In this document: positions 33,622 to 43,937 of the stretch, piece by piece
Position numbering within the stretch: position 1 is the first letter of the stretch
Layout of the letters: each line of letters begins with the position of its first letter
Source: Morinoia aosen
Lineage: Eukaryota > Arthropoda > Malacostraca > Amphipoda > Talitridae
Assembly: GCA_030386875.1 (NCBI GenBank)
Contig: CM059576.1
Coordinates: 67,517,581 to 67,581,580, forward strand
Direction: 5' to 3'
DNA: 64,000 nt
Made by a program: the position numbers and the translations under genes
Notes under the pieces: model-generated
The model's input: the letters and a program-made list of their open reading frames with translations, nothing else
Database searches by the model: none
Told to the model about the DNA's origin: nothing

Positions 33622-33944
33622 TATGGGCGCTTCGAAAAGTGCTAAGCGCTAGTTCAGGACTATCTGTCGTGAACACTAAATTGTCGACGTACAGTTTATT
33701 TGCCATAACGTCTCTAACTTTCAAATCAGTAATAGTTTGAGCGTGCAATTTAAGAAGATAGTTAAGAATAAAAGGCGAGGCAACAAACCCGAACAACAGC
33801 GTTGTATGACGGAAGTAAGAGAATTTGCCATCCTTGCCATTTTATCCTTCAAATTTCTCATACCCATTTGGAGATTTAAATTTCGCATGGCGAAAACATT
33901 AAGCTCATGCTTCTCACTGTTCGGAAGCACGAGTTCAATGCTCA
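33515..33944 (-). pseudogene. BEL-2 protease end and reverse transcriptase remnant
   Basis: Directly left of the hAT, the frame continues the protease-linker region (33721-33944). It then shifts to an RT remnant (33515-33796) that already starts at motif B (FGFVASPFILNYL) and motif C (YVDNLVF). The region encoding RT motif A is missing, so an internal deletion is likely. The RT motif C again has N in place of the second aspartate. Confidence 0.75.
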
Positions 33945-33952
33945 TTTGCTTG
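33945..33952. repeat. hAT target-site duplication, left
   Basis: The sequence tttgcttg directly precedes the transposon and repeats exactly at 39844-39851. Confidence 0.95.
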
Positions 33953-34430
33953 CATAGCTGGGCGTTATCGCGATAAATTATCGCGATAAATTATCGCGAT
34001 AACGATTTCGGGTTATCGGTTATCCGATAATTTTTTTTCCCGAGTTATCGATTTATCGGTATCGCCGATACTTTTGGTTCCAAACTATCGATAATCGATA
34101 ATTTCAGTTTTTCCCGCTGGGATTCGACATGACGGGGCGGGACGAGTTCGGGACAGGAACTACACGTGTAGGATGTACGTGTTATGGTGTAATAATGTTG
34201 GCCTCTTTTGTGGCCTTTTTGATCAAAAGTGTGGCCTCATGTGAACTTGGCAACCCTGTGGGTGAGATCGTGACGACACGTATTCAGTTCGTGTTTAGCT
34301 CCCGTGATCGTTGGATGTGCATTTAAGTCCGTCTTGTTTCAGTTCAAACTTGCATTATATTAATTAATTGATAATATGAGTGATATAGAGGAACTTAGTG
34401 ACAGTGATAGGGAGGTTACCACTAACCAGT

Positions 34431-34465
34431 GGCCTTAGTGGAGCTAGACTAGCTCCACTAGGGCC
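34431..34465. repeat. Perfect 12-bp hairpin
   Basis: The arms tagtggagctag and ctagctccacta flank a single a, extended by ggcc on both outer sides with one extra base. It lies in the 5' non-coding part of the hAT. A short frame starting at 34376 (MSDIEELSDSDRE) runs into it and ends at once, so no protein is called. Confidence 0.6.
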
Positions 34466-34951
34466 CTATTTTTGTGGTATAATTGATGTTGGCGTATAAT
34501 TCTAAGTGTTATTTACGATCTAGACAATCTTGGATTTTTTTGCCAATCTTGCCTTTTTTACAAGGTAATCTTGGCTTTTAATACTTTTGTGAGTGTCAAC
34601 CCTGGTGGTCGACAGGCGGCGGGGCCGTGTGGCGAAACGTGTGCGTACTTGTGTGTTGTTGGCTGGATCGCGCTGAATGTATGTATTGTGTGAACGTGGA
34701 GTCGCGTGCTGATCTTTATTAGTTTTGTCTTTAGTGTTGTGTTTTTGAGAGTTAGAACTATAATTGGTGGTTTAATAGTTGCTAATGTGACGGATATTAT
34801 ACAATTGTGTGTAGGTCATATAATATATGTATAATATATATACAACTGAATATATCTGAACGGGTCAGTTGTTTGCTTTAATCGCTACTTAAAGAGGAAT
34901 TTAAAAACGAGGAAAATTCCAAAGAACTTAATCATATATACTAGGAAAACT

Positions 34952-36186
34952 CTTTCCTCTTCAAATGGTAATATTTTCCTCTTCAGGAAACTATTAACAT
35001 TGGTTTAAACCGTTTATTTTCGGAAGGTAGCTCAAAAGTTATGGGTTTAACTCGCAAAATGTTTAGTGCGCTACTGGAATTATCTGTAGCGCACTCTTTC
35101 TTTATATTTGCAGGCAAACTTTATTAACAAAAGACGGGCTAGCACTGGGGCTTCCGTTGGCTCCGTCCCTTGCCAACATTTTAATGTGTTTCCACGAAAC
35201 AAAGTGGTTTAATGAATGTCCCTCTGATTTTAAACCGGTGTTCTATAATCGATATGTAGACGATACTTTTGTTCTATTCAATCATTCATCTCATGTTGCG
35301 CAGTTCTTGAACTATATTAATTATAAGCATCAATCAATTAAGTTTACCGTAGAAGTTGAAAAGAATAACTCCCTTGCCTTTCTTGACTGTCTCGTGACGA
35401 GAGTCGAAAATCACTTTCAGACCTCAGTGCACCGTAAGCCAACTTTCACAGGATTAGGCTCAAGTTTTTTCAGTTTTTGTTCAACAAGCGTCAAAATTAA
35501 TTGTGTTCACACTCTAATCAATGGAGGTTACAAAATATGTACAACCTTCAAAAATGTTCATAGTGAATTTGAATTTTTGCGCAAATATTTTAAAACTAAC
35601 GGTTTTCCCTTGGGTGTCATCAATTCGCAAATTAAAAAATTTCTATCGAAACGATACGCAAAGCAGACCGTTGAACAAAACAATAAAGAACTTCTAGATT
35701 GCTCTCTCCCCTATTTTAGGGCGCCTTCTGAAAAATTGTCATCTGGGTTGAAATTTTTGTGTGAAAAATACTTTTTAAACCTTCATTTACGCGTATCTCT
35801 TTTTCATAATTTTAAGGTTGCTTTTTTTCCGGTACAAGGATACGCTTCCGATGAAGATGCAAGCCTCTCTGATTTATTCTTATAGTTGTGTGCAGTGCAC
35901 ATCATCGTACGTCGGCATGACGTCACGCAATTTTTATATCAGAGTGGCTGAACATCGGGGTCGAAACTTCCGCACAGGGAACTAATTAGCACACCCCTAA
36001 CACTCCGCAGTACGTAATCACGCAGAAAAATGCAACGCACCGATATCCCCTGCTGACTTCAAAATCTTAGATTCAACTTCAGCTGCATTCGACATTAAAA
36101 TTTTAGAGTCACTACATATTTTTAAACGAAAACCGGCCCTCAACAATACTGACAGCTCCTACCCTTTGCAAATTTTAACTAGGTAG
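34952..36186 (+). pseudogene. Penelope-like RT with GIY-YIG segment (broken)
   Basis: The coding part is entered near RT motif A (PLQETINIGLNRLF) and continues through FIFAGKLY and DGLALGLPLAPSLANI to the catalytic YVDDTF near 35255. The family normally has GLAMGSPL, so some drift is visible. After a frame change near 35875 the motif CVQCTSSYVGMTSRNFYIRVAEHRG follows, a short zinc-like CX2C pair with a GIY-YIG endonuclease motif. Two in-frame TAA codons (35983, 35998) lie before the C-terminal part (SLHIFKRKPALNN), which ends at a TAG (36184-36186). An in-frame stop and shift also occur near 35124. The endonuclease would prime insertion; this copy cannot make it. Confidence 0.85.
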
Positions 36187-36311
36187 CAATCCTTTCGATT
36201 TTTTCTGGGTCATTTTTAATATTATTTTGTTTTCGTGATTTTCATTAATGACTGTATCCAACTTTTTGTTTTCTCTTTTATTACAGACAGAATGATTTGT
36301 ACTTCTACGAA

Positions 36312-36336
36312 CTGATGATGGAGCTGGACTTCGAAA
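36312..36336 (+). ncRNA. Hammerhead-ribozyme-like core of the Penelope-like element
   Basis: The box CTGATGA (36312-36318) and the box GAAA (36333-36336) are separated by a short segment that can fold as stem II (ggag paired with cttc, with one G-U). Hammerhead motifs are a known component of Penelope-like element ends. Stems I and III are weak by eye, so cleavage activity is uncertain. Confidence 0.5.
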
Positions 36337-36399
36337 TGCTTTCCTAGTAAATATGATTAAGTTCTTCGGAATTTTCCTAGTTTTTAAATTCTTCATATA

Positions 36400-36475
36400 T
36401 ATACAATATATATTAATATTATATATATATTATATATATACATATATATATACACACACACACACTATATTTTAT
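36400..36475. repeat. AT/AC simple repeat
   Basis: This is a tatata and acacac run between the Penelope-like element and the transposase 5' region. Confidence 0.8.
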
Positions 36476-36834
36476 TCAGATTTATTCAGATACATTTTAG
36501 TCAGCGTTTTGTTTCCGACTGTCTTTTGGTACCTCGGAAGTACTATGCCACCGGACTTTCCTTGGTATTCTGTTGTTGCCTCAAAAAAAAAAAAAAAGCG
36601 AGATATTTTGTTACACTAAAAATAAGCGGGACAAACATTAAAAAGGCCTGCCTCTGGTCACCTAATTTAATAGTAATGCAACTTTCAGTGCTAAACGCTG
36701 TTTCGTTAGTGTCTGTGTATATTGTGTTCATTTGTGCAAGTGCTTTACGTTTTTCCGATTCTGATTTATCTCATTTAATCTTATGGTTATATATATGTAT
36801 ATACATTTTTTCCACATATAGTATTGACCTAGTG

Positions 36835-39512
36835 ATGGCGTTGCTAAAGACTGTTCCTGCAAACCAAGGAGACTCAGCGGAGTCTATTGACTCTGAGCTC
36901 ACTGATACTGAGGCTGAACCTCAGTCACCCTGGCCATTCCTTGGCAAGTGGGTAAAGTATAAAAAGATGGTTGGCGACAGCTACATCTTCCAGTGCTTGA
37001 CCTGTCTCCTCAAGATCATTGAGGTGAAGGCGAACAAGACCACCAAGGCCAACCTGAAGAGCCACTTCAAAAGGATTCATCCTGACAAGGCAAAACAGTT
37101 TGATGAAACTTGCAAGGCCAATGTTGGGACTGGCGGCCGCAGCAGGACCCGGTCCGGTCAGTCAGACGACGGTGGGTCAACCAGCAAGAAGCAGCGGCAG
37201 ATGACAATCACCGAAATCATCATGGCCCAGGGCAGCTCCGTACTGCAGTCCACCGTCGACAAGACAATTGTCAGGTTTGTGGTGGACAACATGCTTCCGC
37301 TGCAGATTGTGGACAGTCAGAGCTTCAGGGACATGATCCACACCCTCAACCCTAAGAAAGAGGTACCCTCCAGGAGGACGCTGGGGAGGAGGATCCTCAA
37401 AACCTATGAGGAGATGAAGGAGAGCCTCACCAGGTAAGAAACTAAGAAAATATTCAAATATTGAAAAAAATCCAATGAATAATGATTAATAAAATCAATT
37501 GAAATTATGCTTACATTTCAGCAAACTAGAGAAAGTCAAGTGGGTGAGCACTACAGCTGACTGCTGGTCAGCTAACAAGAAGGGGTACTTAGGTATGACT
37601 GTGCACTGGCTGGACCCAAACACCAGGGTCAGGAAGATGGCTGTCCTGGCCTGTGAGAGGATCATGGGGAGCCACACCTATGATGTACTCGCACAAGTCA
37701 TGGCGAATATCCACAGCCAGTTTGGGATAGAGGACAAGGTCACCATGTGAGTTATTATATTTTTTGTTTCAGAATTTTTGAATATTGTTAGATTAATAAA
37801 GTAGTGATAGTCGATAGAATGAAGTTATCGTCTATAACTAACTATTATTAAATAATGATACATTCTAAAGTCTTTTTTATTTATTTCAGGACTACCACAG
37901 ACAATGCTGCCAATTTTCAAAAAGCATTTGTCACATTTGTCTCTGATCTGGATGACCGCCAGGAAGAGGAGACTCGCGCTCCTGAACCTGAGGCTGAGCC
38001 TGCGGACACCCACCTAGAGGTGCTCATCGCTGACCCTCCAGAGGGCCAAGAGGACCTGGAGCTAGAGGTGTGTGGAGTAAACTGAATATTACTCTGTCCA
38101 ATGCTACTTCAAAAGTACTTCAAGGAATGGTTTAAAGTTAAAAAAATATGCATTTATGGAAATTTTAGATAATTTTTTTTCCAGTTCATTGCACTTGATG
38201 ACTTGGAGAAGGGCAGCGAGGACGGCATCACCAAGCTGCCCAGGCAGCACAAGTGTGCGGCGCACACACTGAACCTGGTCGCCAGCGCCGACATAGAGGA
38301 GAGGCACATGCCTGGAGCCTTCAAGAAGGCATACAGGAGCGCCATTGCTAAAGCCCAGGCGCTGTGGAACAAGCAGGGTAAGTCATAAAATGTTAATATA
38401 AAAAATATACATAAATATATCAGCAATAATACAAATAATTTAATAATGCAATTTTTTTTTCAGGAACAAGGACAGTGTTTTCGGACAGACTTTACACGGA
38501 GATAAATAGGCGGCTTACTGCTCTTACCAAAACAAGGTGGAACAGCCTCTATGACAGCCTGGTGGTCCTCAACAAAGTGCTGGAGGAAAAGAAAGACCAG
38601 CTGCACCGGTGCATGAACCAGCAGAGGAATCTGACAGTGTTTGTCCAGAATGACATTGACTTCATGTCAGAATATTCTAAGGTAAATAAGCTAAATATAA
38701 GTTGGGGGTTATCGCGATACTTTAATGCTTTTTACTCTTTATCTTAAGCTTATATTTTAAAATGAGTTAATAAAATAACACTATTTGTCTATTTCAATTC
38801 TCAGGTTATGGCACCTATCGCCAACGCACTGGACCAGATCCAAGGGGAGAAGCAATGCTACTTGGGCTGCCTGATCCCCACCCTCATTGTGGTCAAGAAG
38901 AAGCTGTTCAACTTGATGACCAGCAGCAATCTGCGGTTCTGCGAGCCCCTAGTCAACAGCCTTCTAGCTGCCATGGAGAGGAGGTTCGCCGCCACCTTTA
39001 ACGACGAGGAGTGTCTTCTGGCCACTGCCTTCCACCCCAAGTTTCGCCTCAAGTGGATGGGGGCTTTTGAGGAAAGAATGGTCAGGAGGTCAGAGGTCAA
39101 GTCCCTGATGGAGAGGAAGGTGGAGGAGTTCTTGCGGAGTGCTGACCTGAACACCGCCAGCAGCAGCAGCAGAGATGACATGGAGGCGGAGGACTACTAC
39201 GCCAGCATTTGTGATGAGGAGGATGACACTGGGGGTCATCACAGGTCTACTAAGTCCAAGGCCGCTCATATTGTGCATGTGTGGCTGCAGGCCAAAGGGA
39301 CTGACAGTCTGGCAGACACTGCCTTCAACAGCGAGAAGGTCCTCATCGACCTCTTTTTGAGGTACAACACGGCGATGCCGAGCAGCGCCGCGGTGGAGCG
39401 TTTGTTCTCCCTCGGAAAGGACATCATCAGGGCCAAGAGGAGCTGCCTCTCTGATGAAAACTTCAACATTCTTATGTTTATGAAGGGGAACATGCTGCAG
39501 AACCTCGTCTAA
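36835..39512 (+). CDS. hAT transposase with BED zinc finger, six exons
   Basis: Exons 36835-37433, 37522-37746, 37890-38067, 38185-38377, 38464-38681 and 38805-39512 have GT-AG borders with pyrimidine-rich acceptors. They sum to 2,121 bp, a 706-residue protein plus stop. A BED-type finger occupies about residues 33-90 (C54, C57, H77, H82). The RNase H-like core shows TTADCWS (D213), TTTDNAANF (D279) and the CAAHTLNL motif (C358, H361). The hAT C-terminal dimerisation region is near 658-700 (SSAAVERLFSLG with E669). Exons 1, 2, 4 and 6 carry most conserved blocks. All six exons are open, so the gene may be functional. It would cut and paste its own ends. A host-domesticated role is unlikely, as ends and target duplication are intact. 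Confidence 0.93.
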
Positions 39513-39843
39513 ATTTAGTTATTTTACTTCAACCCGCAGTTTTATTAGTAGACAGGATAAACATTTATTAATTTTTCTAAAAGTTTTCAATGACTTCTAT
39601 TTTTTTCTAAGATTTTCTATTTTCTACGATAAAGAAAAAAAATATTTCGATATGTTTCTTTATTTAAAATACCAATATCGCTATCGCTAGTATCGGCACT
39701 TTGGATATATCGATTTATCGGTTATCGATTATTGGCGATAAATTTTTCGCCAATTTTCGATTATCGGATATCGGCGATAAGGTTTTCGTTATCGATTTAT
39801 CGGTTTTCGCGATAATGTTTTTTAGTTATCGTGCCCACCAATG

Positions 39844-39851
39844 TTTGCTTG
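39844..39851. repeat. hAT target-site duplication, right
   Basis: The sequence tttgcttg directly follows the transposon. Confidence 0.95.
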
Positions 39852-40033
39852 CCAATTAAAGGAACAGAAGCACCTACAGTGTTAATAGTTAGCTCCTGCA
39901 AGTTTGTATCAGAATAGTCTGAACTTACGTTCGCCAAATCAATCAGCGACGACTGACTGCCGCTTTCAATTAGAAAGTTTACACGCTTAGTAACACAACC
40001 ATACTTGGTCGTAAGAGCAACAAGAGGGCACAT
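39852..40033 (-). pseudogene. BEL-2 protease fragment, cut by the hAT insertion
   Basis: The frame reads a DUF1758-type protease start (NFLIESGSQSSLI). The family usually has D-S-G-S-Q, so the catalytic aspartate position is glutamate here and the enzyme was probably inactive in this copy. The frame runs into the hAT right end at 39843. The remaining part of the same gene continues at 33944 on the other side of the transposon. Confidence 0.75.
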
Positions 40034-40054
40034 CCTAAGACGTGCCTTTAACCG

Positions 40055-41331
40055 TCATGTGTTAGTTGCAACAAATGCACTGGATTCAACAAATTTAGGA
40101 CAGAAAGGGCTAACATGATTGTTGGCTTTACACATGGAGCACAGAAATGGGAGACCCCTAACTTTGGAGGGACACGCACTAGACACATGTTTACCACTTA
40201 GACAGGTAGAACATAAATTCAATTCACCAGCCCGTTTCACACGCTTTTCGTGCGAATTAAATCGCCTGCATGCAAAAGAAGCATGGTTAACCTGATTACA
40301 AAACTTACACCCCTTAATATCGGGTGACTTATTAGGTTTAGGTTAATATTGCGTTTTGTCCCTCACCTCCGTACGGGTCACCAGTTCTGTTTCCCTGTTA
40401 CGGAATGCATGAGACGGTTTGGATTTACTTTTTGTTTCGAGCAAAGAAAGCACTTTATGAGCATTCTCAAACATCTCCAAAGAAAAGAAACTCGCTTTAA
40501 AATTGCGGAGAAGTTCCAACAGGAAAAATTCAGGAAGTTTAGATTTAATAGCAGCAGAAAACAGTAGGTTACCCGATTTCTCATTAGAGAAATCCAAACC
40601 CAACTTGGAAAGCTCAAGAAGACGAAATTTAACCTTAGAGATGAATGAATTTATTTCGGAAAAATTTTGAACATTGGGACAGCTCAGGATCTCATCAAGA
40701 GCTAAGAAGATTAATTTGTCTGCGTTAAGGAAATCTTGCTTAAGCAATGCCCAAGCAGATAGAAAACTAGTTTCTTCGTTAGAAATTCCCTCTATAAGAC
40801 TGAGAGCTCTTTCTTGAAGCTGATTTTTGAGGAAGATAAACTTTTGTTTCTCACTCATGTTAGGATAAGCCTGAATGGCATTAGAAAAGGACTCTTGAAA
40901 GTGAAGAAAGTTAAAGGGGCATCCCTCATTGTCACTGAATTTTTTCAGTGTCAACTGAGGTGCTCTAAAGATATTTGAAGGAACATCAGAAGTAGAAACC
41001 TCAGACACATAAGGCTCACCGGTAGTACTAGAGTTAAGCACCTGAGAAGTGGAAATGAGTTTTTTGAGATCTGCCATAAGTTCTATGATCTGAACTTCAT
41101 ACTCCAACCTCATAACCAGCTCCTCCTCAGAAACCTCACTAACATCTGAAGGAATAGTAGAGGACAGAATTCGAAAGGACTGTAACGCCCATTTAACTGA
41201 GGAACAGCTTCAATAAGAAAGGACGGATCACAATTGGGAGTAAAAGCTTTTTTTCTAATAGATGTAATGCTACACTTAATGCCTCGCAATTTAATGCTGA
41301 AGGCTAAGGCAGTACACTTTTCAGATTCCAT
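40055..41331 (-). pseudogene. BEL-2 Gag: capsid region and zinc knuckles (broken)
   Basis: The start (41110-41331, MESEKCTALAF...) is separated by a frameshift from the main capsid frame (40343-41113). That frame contains a DUF1759-like stretch beginning APQLTLKKFSDNEGCPFNFLHFQ in two parts. A further frame (40055-40240) has cysteine-histidine knuckles such as CSTCLSGKHVSSAC and CSMCKANNHVSPFC. A stop and a frame change lie between the last two. Function would be RNA packaging for the element; it cannot be made as one protein. Confidence 0.82.
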
Positions 41332-42067
41332 AATTCAATAATCAAATTTATATTTTTAGGCTTATTAGAAAAAAGTTCAGCTAAGCAGAGAGAAGTCTAC
41401 ACTTTAAAGTGGACAAGTTAAATCCCTTTAAAAAGCATAGAAAAACATATCAATGACACAGAAAATACACAAAAAAATTACACTTACCCCACCAGTTACT
41501 TTCACTTTTACAACATTTTTATTCTTAAAGTTTACACATTCAAATAGAGTTAAAGAACAGTTACATACATTAATGAGAGAATCTAAGAAAAGTTAGACGA
41601 GGCTCAAAAAAGGCCAGAACCTTCAAAAGAGGAAAGGTTCAAAGCAACACAATACGGAACCTCGTCTAAAATACGACAGGTTTCACTCAACTTCCATCTA
41701 ATGAGATTGAAATTCGGCCCCCGCTACACCAGACAGGGGCGCTAATGACGCATAAATAGACACGATAAAGTTCCTCTTATTTTTGAAAAAGGAAAAAAAA
41801 AATAACTCAAGAAGAAAAAATGATAGATACCAGGATTTATCCTGCCGGGTTCCAGCCAAGCTCGACCATTAACTAGATGGCGCTGAGATTATGCCGGCTT
41901 ACTTGCCGTTTAAGCAACTGCGTAAAACAGCACGGCTTAGAACATTTACGTTCTTTCAAGAGGTATCTCTTTATGAAAAATTAAAGAGACATTATCTCTT
42001 CGTATAGAAATTACGATAATGAATGTTGAGATTTTAAATGATAAAGAATTGTTTTCGAGTAAAAGTA

Positions 42068-42657
42068 TGTGCGCAGCCACTTTAACAAGTGGACTCGACT
42101 ACCCGTATTAACGGGCCCAACAGCACACACACCTACCGAACACTCATCAGGGGCCTGGTAACGCTACATGTTAAATAATTAAACATTTAAGCGGAGCGTC
42201 AAATAGCAGGAGTCTCACCTGAAGATCTTCGAAAACAATGTTCAGGTGAACACGTTTCAATGTAGCCGGCTGTCCAGGACCCAAGGGCCACCTGTAGCGA
42301 GGGCAGGATGCCGAGTTACGCGCAGCACACCAGAGGGACGTGTGCCCGCGATCACGGCCGTTTCCAATCAGACGTGGCAGGCTCCGGTTGCCACGCACAT
42401 CAGCTTGCCCGAATCCTTCGCTATGGCTTAGGACTCGTACAAGAAGATCAGACGAACGTTTAGTGTTAACGTTTACATCTTTCGCCGTAGACGTGAAGAC
42501 CCCCGCCATTGCTCCGCTTAGTGGTAAAATTATCAGCGTAATTAATTTTTAGGCCTATTAGATGGAGCACAGTCTTTGCCCTTTATTGCGGAAGGCTTTT
42601 GTGCCTTATAACTCCTCAAAGGACCTCAGCGTTTGAGCAATGACTGGAATCTCGACA
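42068..42657 (-). repeat. BEL-2 5' LTR
   Basis: It has the same plus-strand ends (tgtgcgcagccac, ctcgaca) as the other LTR. It is the upstream LTR, because Gag lies next to it on the minus strand. Confidence 0.9.
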
Positions 42658-43687
42658 CCTTACATAACTAAATTATCAATCTCCTAGCGTCACAATGCAG
42701 CACACTAGCGGCAGTAAGCACTAAACGATTTCACAAAGGCTAACCTGACTCAATGTAGGTGGTACGCCGGTTGCCAGAAGCATCATTAAATGCTCTAGGA
42801 ACCGGCTGTTCACCACTATCTAGCACAGTGACAACACATAGAAATAAAAGAGACTAAAATTAGGGTTATAAATCCTCTAAACAATATTTCCTACACACAC
42901 ACAATTACACTGGGAGCACTTTAAATTGTGAGAACTTTTCAACTTGACGGCTACAGCCAGACAAAGGCGCCGCGTGTTATGTACTTTGCTACATAACTGC
43001 GCACCATGAAAGGACCTACGATGACGGTTACATCGACTAGCAACAGTCACGTACTCCATGCCCTGACTCGCACGACCTCCGAGAAACGACCGTTGCAAAT
43101 TCAGCAGAACCTCAGCAAGAAACCATATCAGCAGAGAGGGGACGACGCCTGCGCAGCAGCGGCATTAGAAAAAAAGAAGCACAAAAAGGGCCTCATGACG
43201 GTTGAACGCTACCAACGAATATTGAAGATAGCTGCGGCAACTGCCTCTATATAAGATTGTACTGAGAATTAGGAGGATTCATTCCTGTACGCGTAGTCAT
43301 CTGAGAAGGGTCTCGTCTGTGCCACCTTTCATAGTAATTTGAATTCGAACTCAGTCAAGGCACGCTGAGATTATTGTTGTATAATTTATTTTGTGACTCC
43401 ATACTTCAGAACGACGAATTAAACATTACGTAAACGAGACCCCTTCGTATATATCGACATCATCACCGCTACTTTCTTCAAGTTGAGTGAGATTGCTATT
43501 AATTTACCATCATATTCCCATATTATTTGCTGGTTTCAATCCATCTCTTGTCATATGTGGTGATATCAAATCGTAAAACAGTAAATGTATGGCCATGAAT
43601 AATAAGTGTTTTAAAACCTGCTATAGATGAACGATACATTGAATGACGATCATGGAAATTATCCAGAAAAATGAAAATCAGATTATT
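42658..43687. other. Unassigned spacer between BEL-2 and LINE-A copy 2
   Basis: No gene was recognised. The 82-codon plus frame (43006-43254) and a 73-codon minus frame overlap each other and lack motifs. Confidence 0.4.
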
Positions 43688-43937
43688 CTTGAACTTGAAC
43701 TTGAACTTGAGGGCCGACAGTGTCGGGGCCTTTGTAACGGCCTACAATTCCCTCCACAATTTTCACACAAAGAGTTCAGCGCCTGGTACCAGACTTGTCC
43801 ACTAAACTACTTAGGATCTACCGATCCTTTCACAAGCCTCCATTGGAAGGCATCACCGGGACAACCAGTGTGTCAAAACACCATCCCCCAGCACATTGGG
43901 TCATTACAGCCCATTCTACCAGACTGGCTCATTCCAG

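Larger units (their letters stand above)
34894..36394 (+). mobile_element. Penelope-like element, 5'-truncated, inside the hAT
   Basis: It contains a Penelope-type RT, a GIY-YIG-like segment and 3' sequence. The last about 55 bp (36341-36394) recur inverted at its left edge (34894-34948), for example gaacttaatcatat versus atatgattaagttc. Inverted terminal pieces of this kind are typical of Penelope-like elements. It lies upstream of the transposase gene, within the hAT. Both ends are AT-rich and no target duplication was identified. Confidence 0.8.
33953..39843 (+). mobile_element. hAT DNA transposon (5.9 kb), inserted in BEL-2
   Basis: The 8-bp sequence tttgcttg is present at 33945-33952 and 39844-39851, a perfect target duplication of hAT length. 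The ends are imperfect inverted repeats: the left begins catagctgggcgttatcgcg and the right, reverse-complemented, begins cattggtgggcacgataac. About 130-180 bp at each end are packed with ttatcg and cgataa motifs, the kind of subterminal repeats hAT transposases bind. Inside are a complete six-exon transposase gene and a Penelope-like insertion upstream of it. With the transposon and one duplication removed, the two parts of the BEL-2 gene are in the same frame, confirming the boundary. Confidence 0.95.
30114..42657 (-). mobile_element. BEL/Pao retrotransposon BEL-2 (minus strand), split by a hAT
   Basis: Two LTRs of about 590 bp enclose Gag, protease, RT remnant, RNase H, integrase and C-terminal sequence on the minus strand. 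Removing the 5.9-kb hAT and one target duplication leaves about 6.6 kb, which is 1.3 kb shorter than BEL-1. Much of the RT fingers and motif A region appears deleted. The LTRs differ by small indels and substitutions, so BEL-2 is older than BEL-1. No clean target duplication is visible: actt on the left and cctt on the right are the best candidates. The proteins are clearly from a different family than BEL-1. Confidence 0.92.

Noticed and set aside
34376..34414. Short frame MSDIEELSDSDRE as a first exon of the hAT gene
   Set aside because: Joining its possible donor (34415) to the acceptor before 36821 gives an immediate stop, so no coding link is supported.
35095..35113. Intron acceptor (tttatatttgcag) before the Penelope-like RT core
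   Set aside because: The sequence upstream continues the RT in another frame (NIGLNRLF to FIFAGKLY), so it is coding with a frameshift, not an intron.
42068..42657. Clean target duplication for BEL-2
   Set aside because: The flanks actt and cctt differ, and no 5-bp match was found, so none is claimed.
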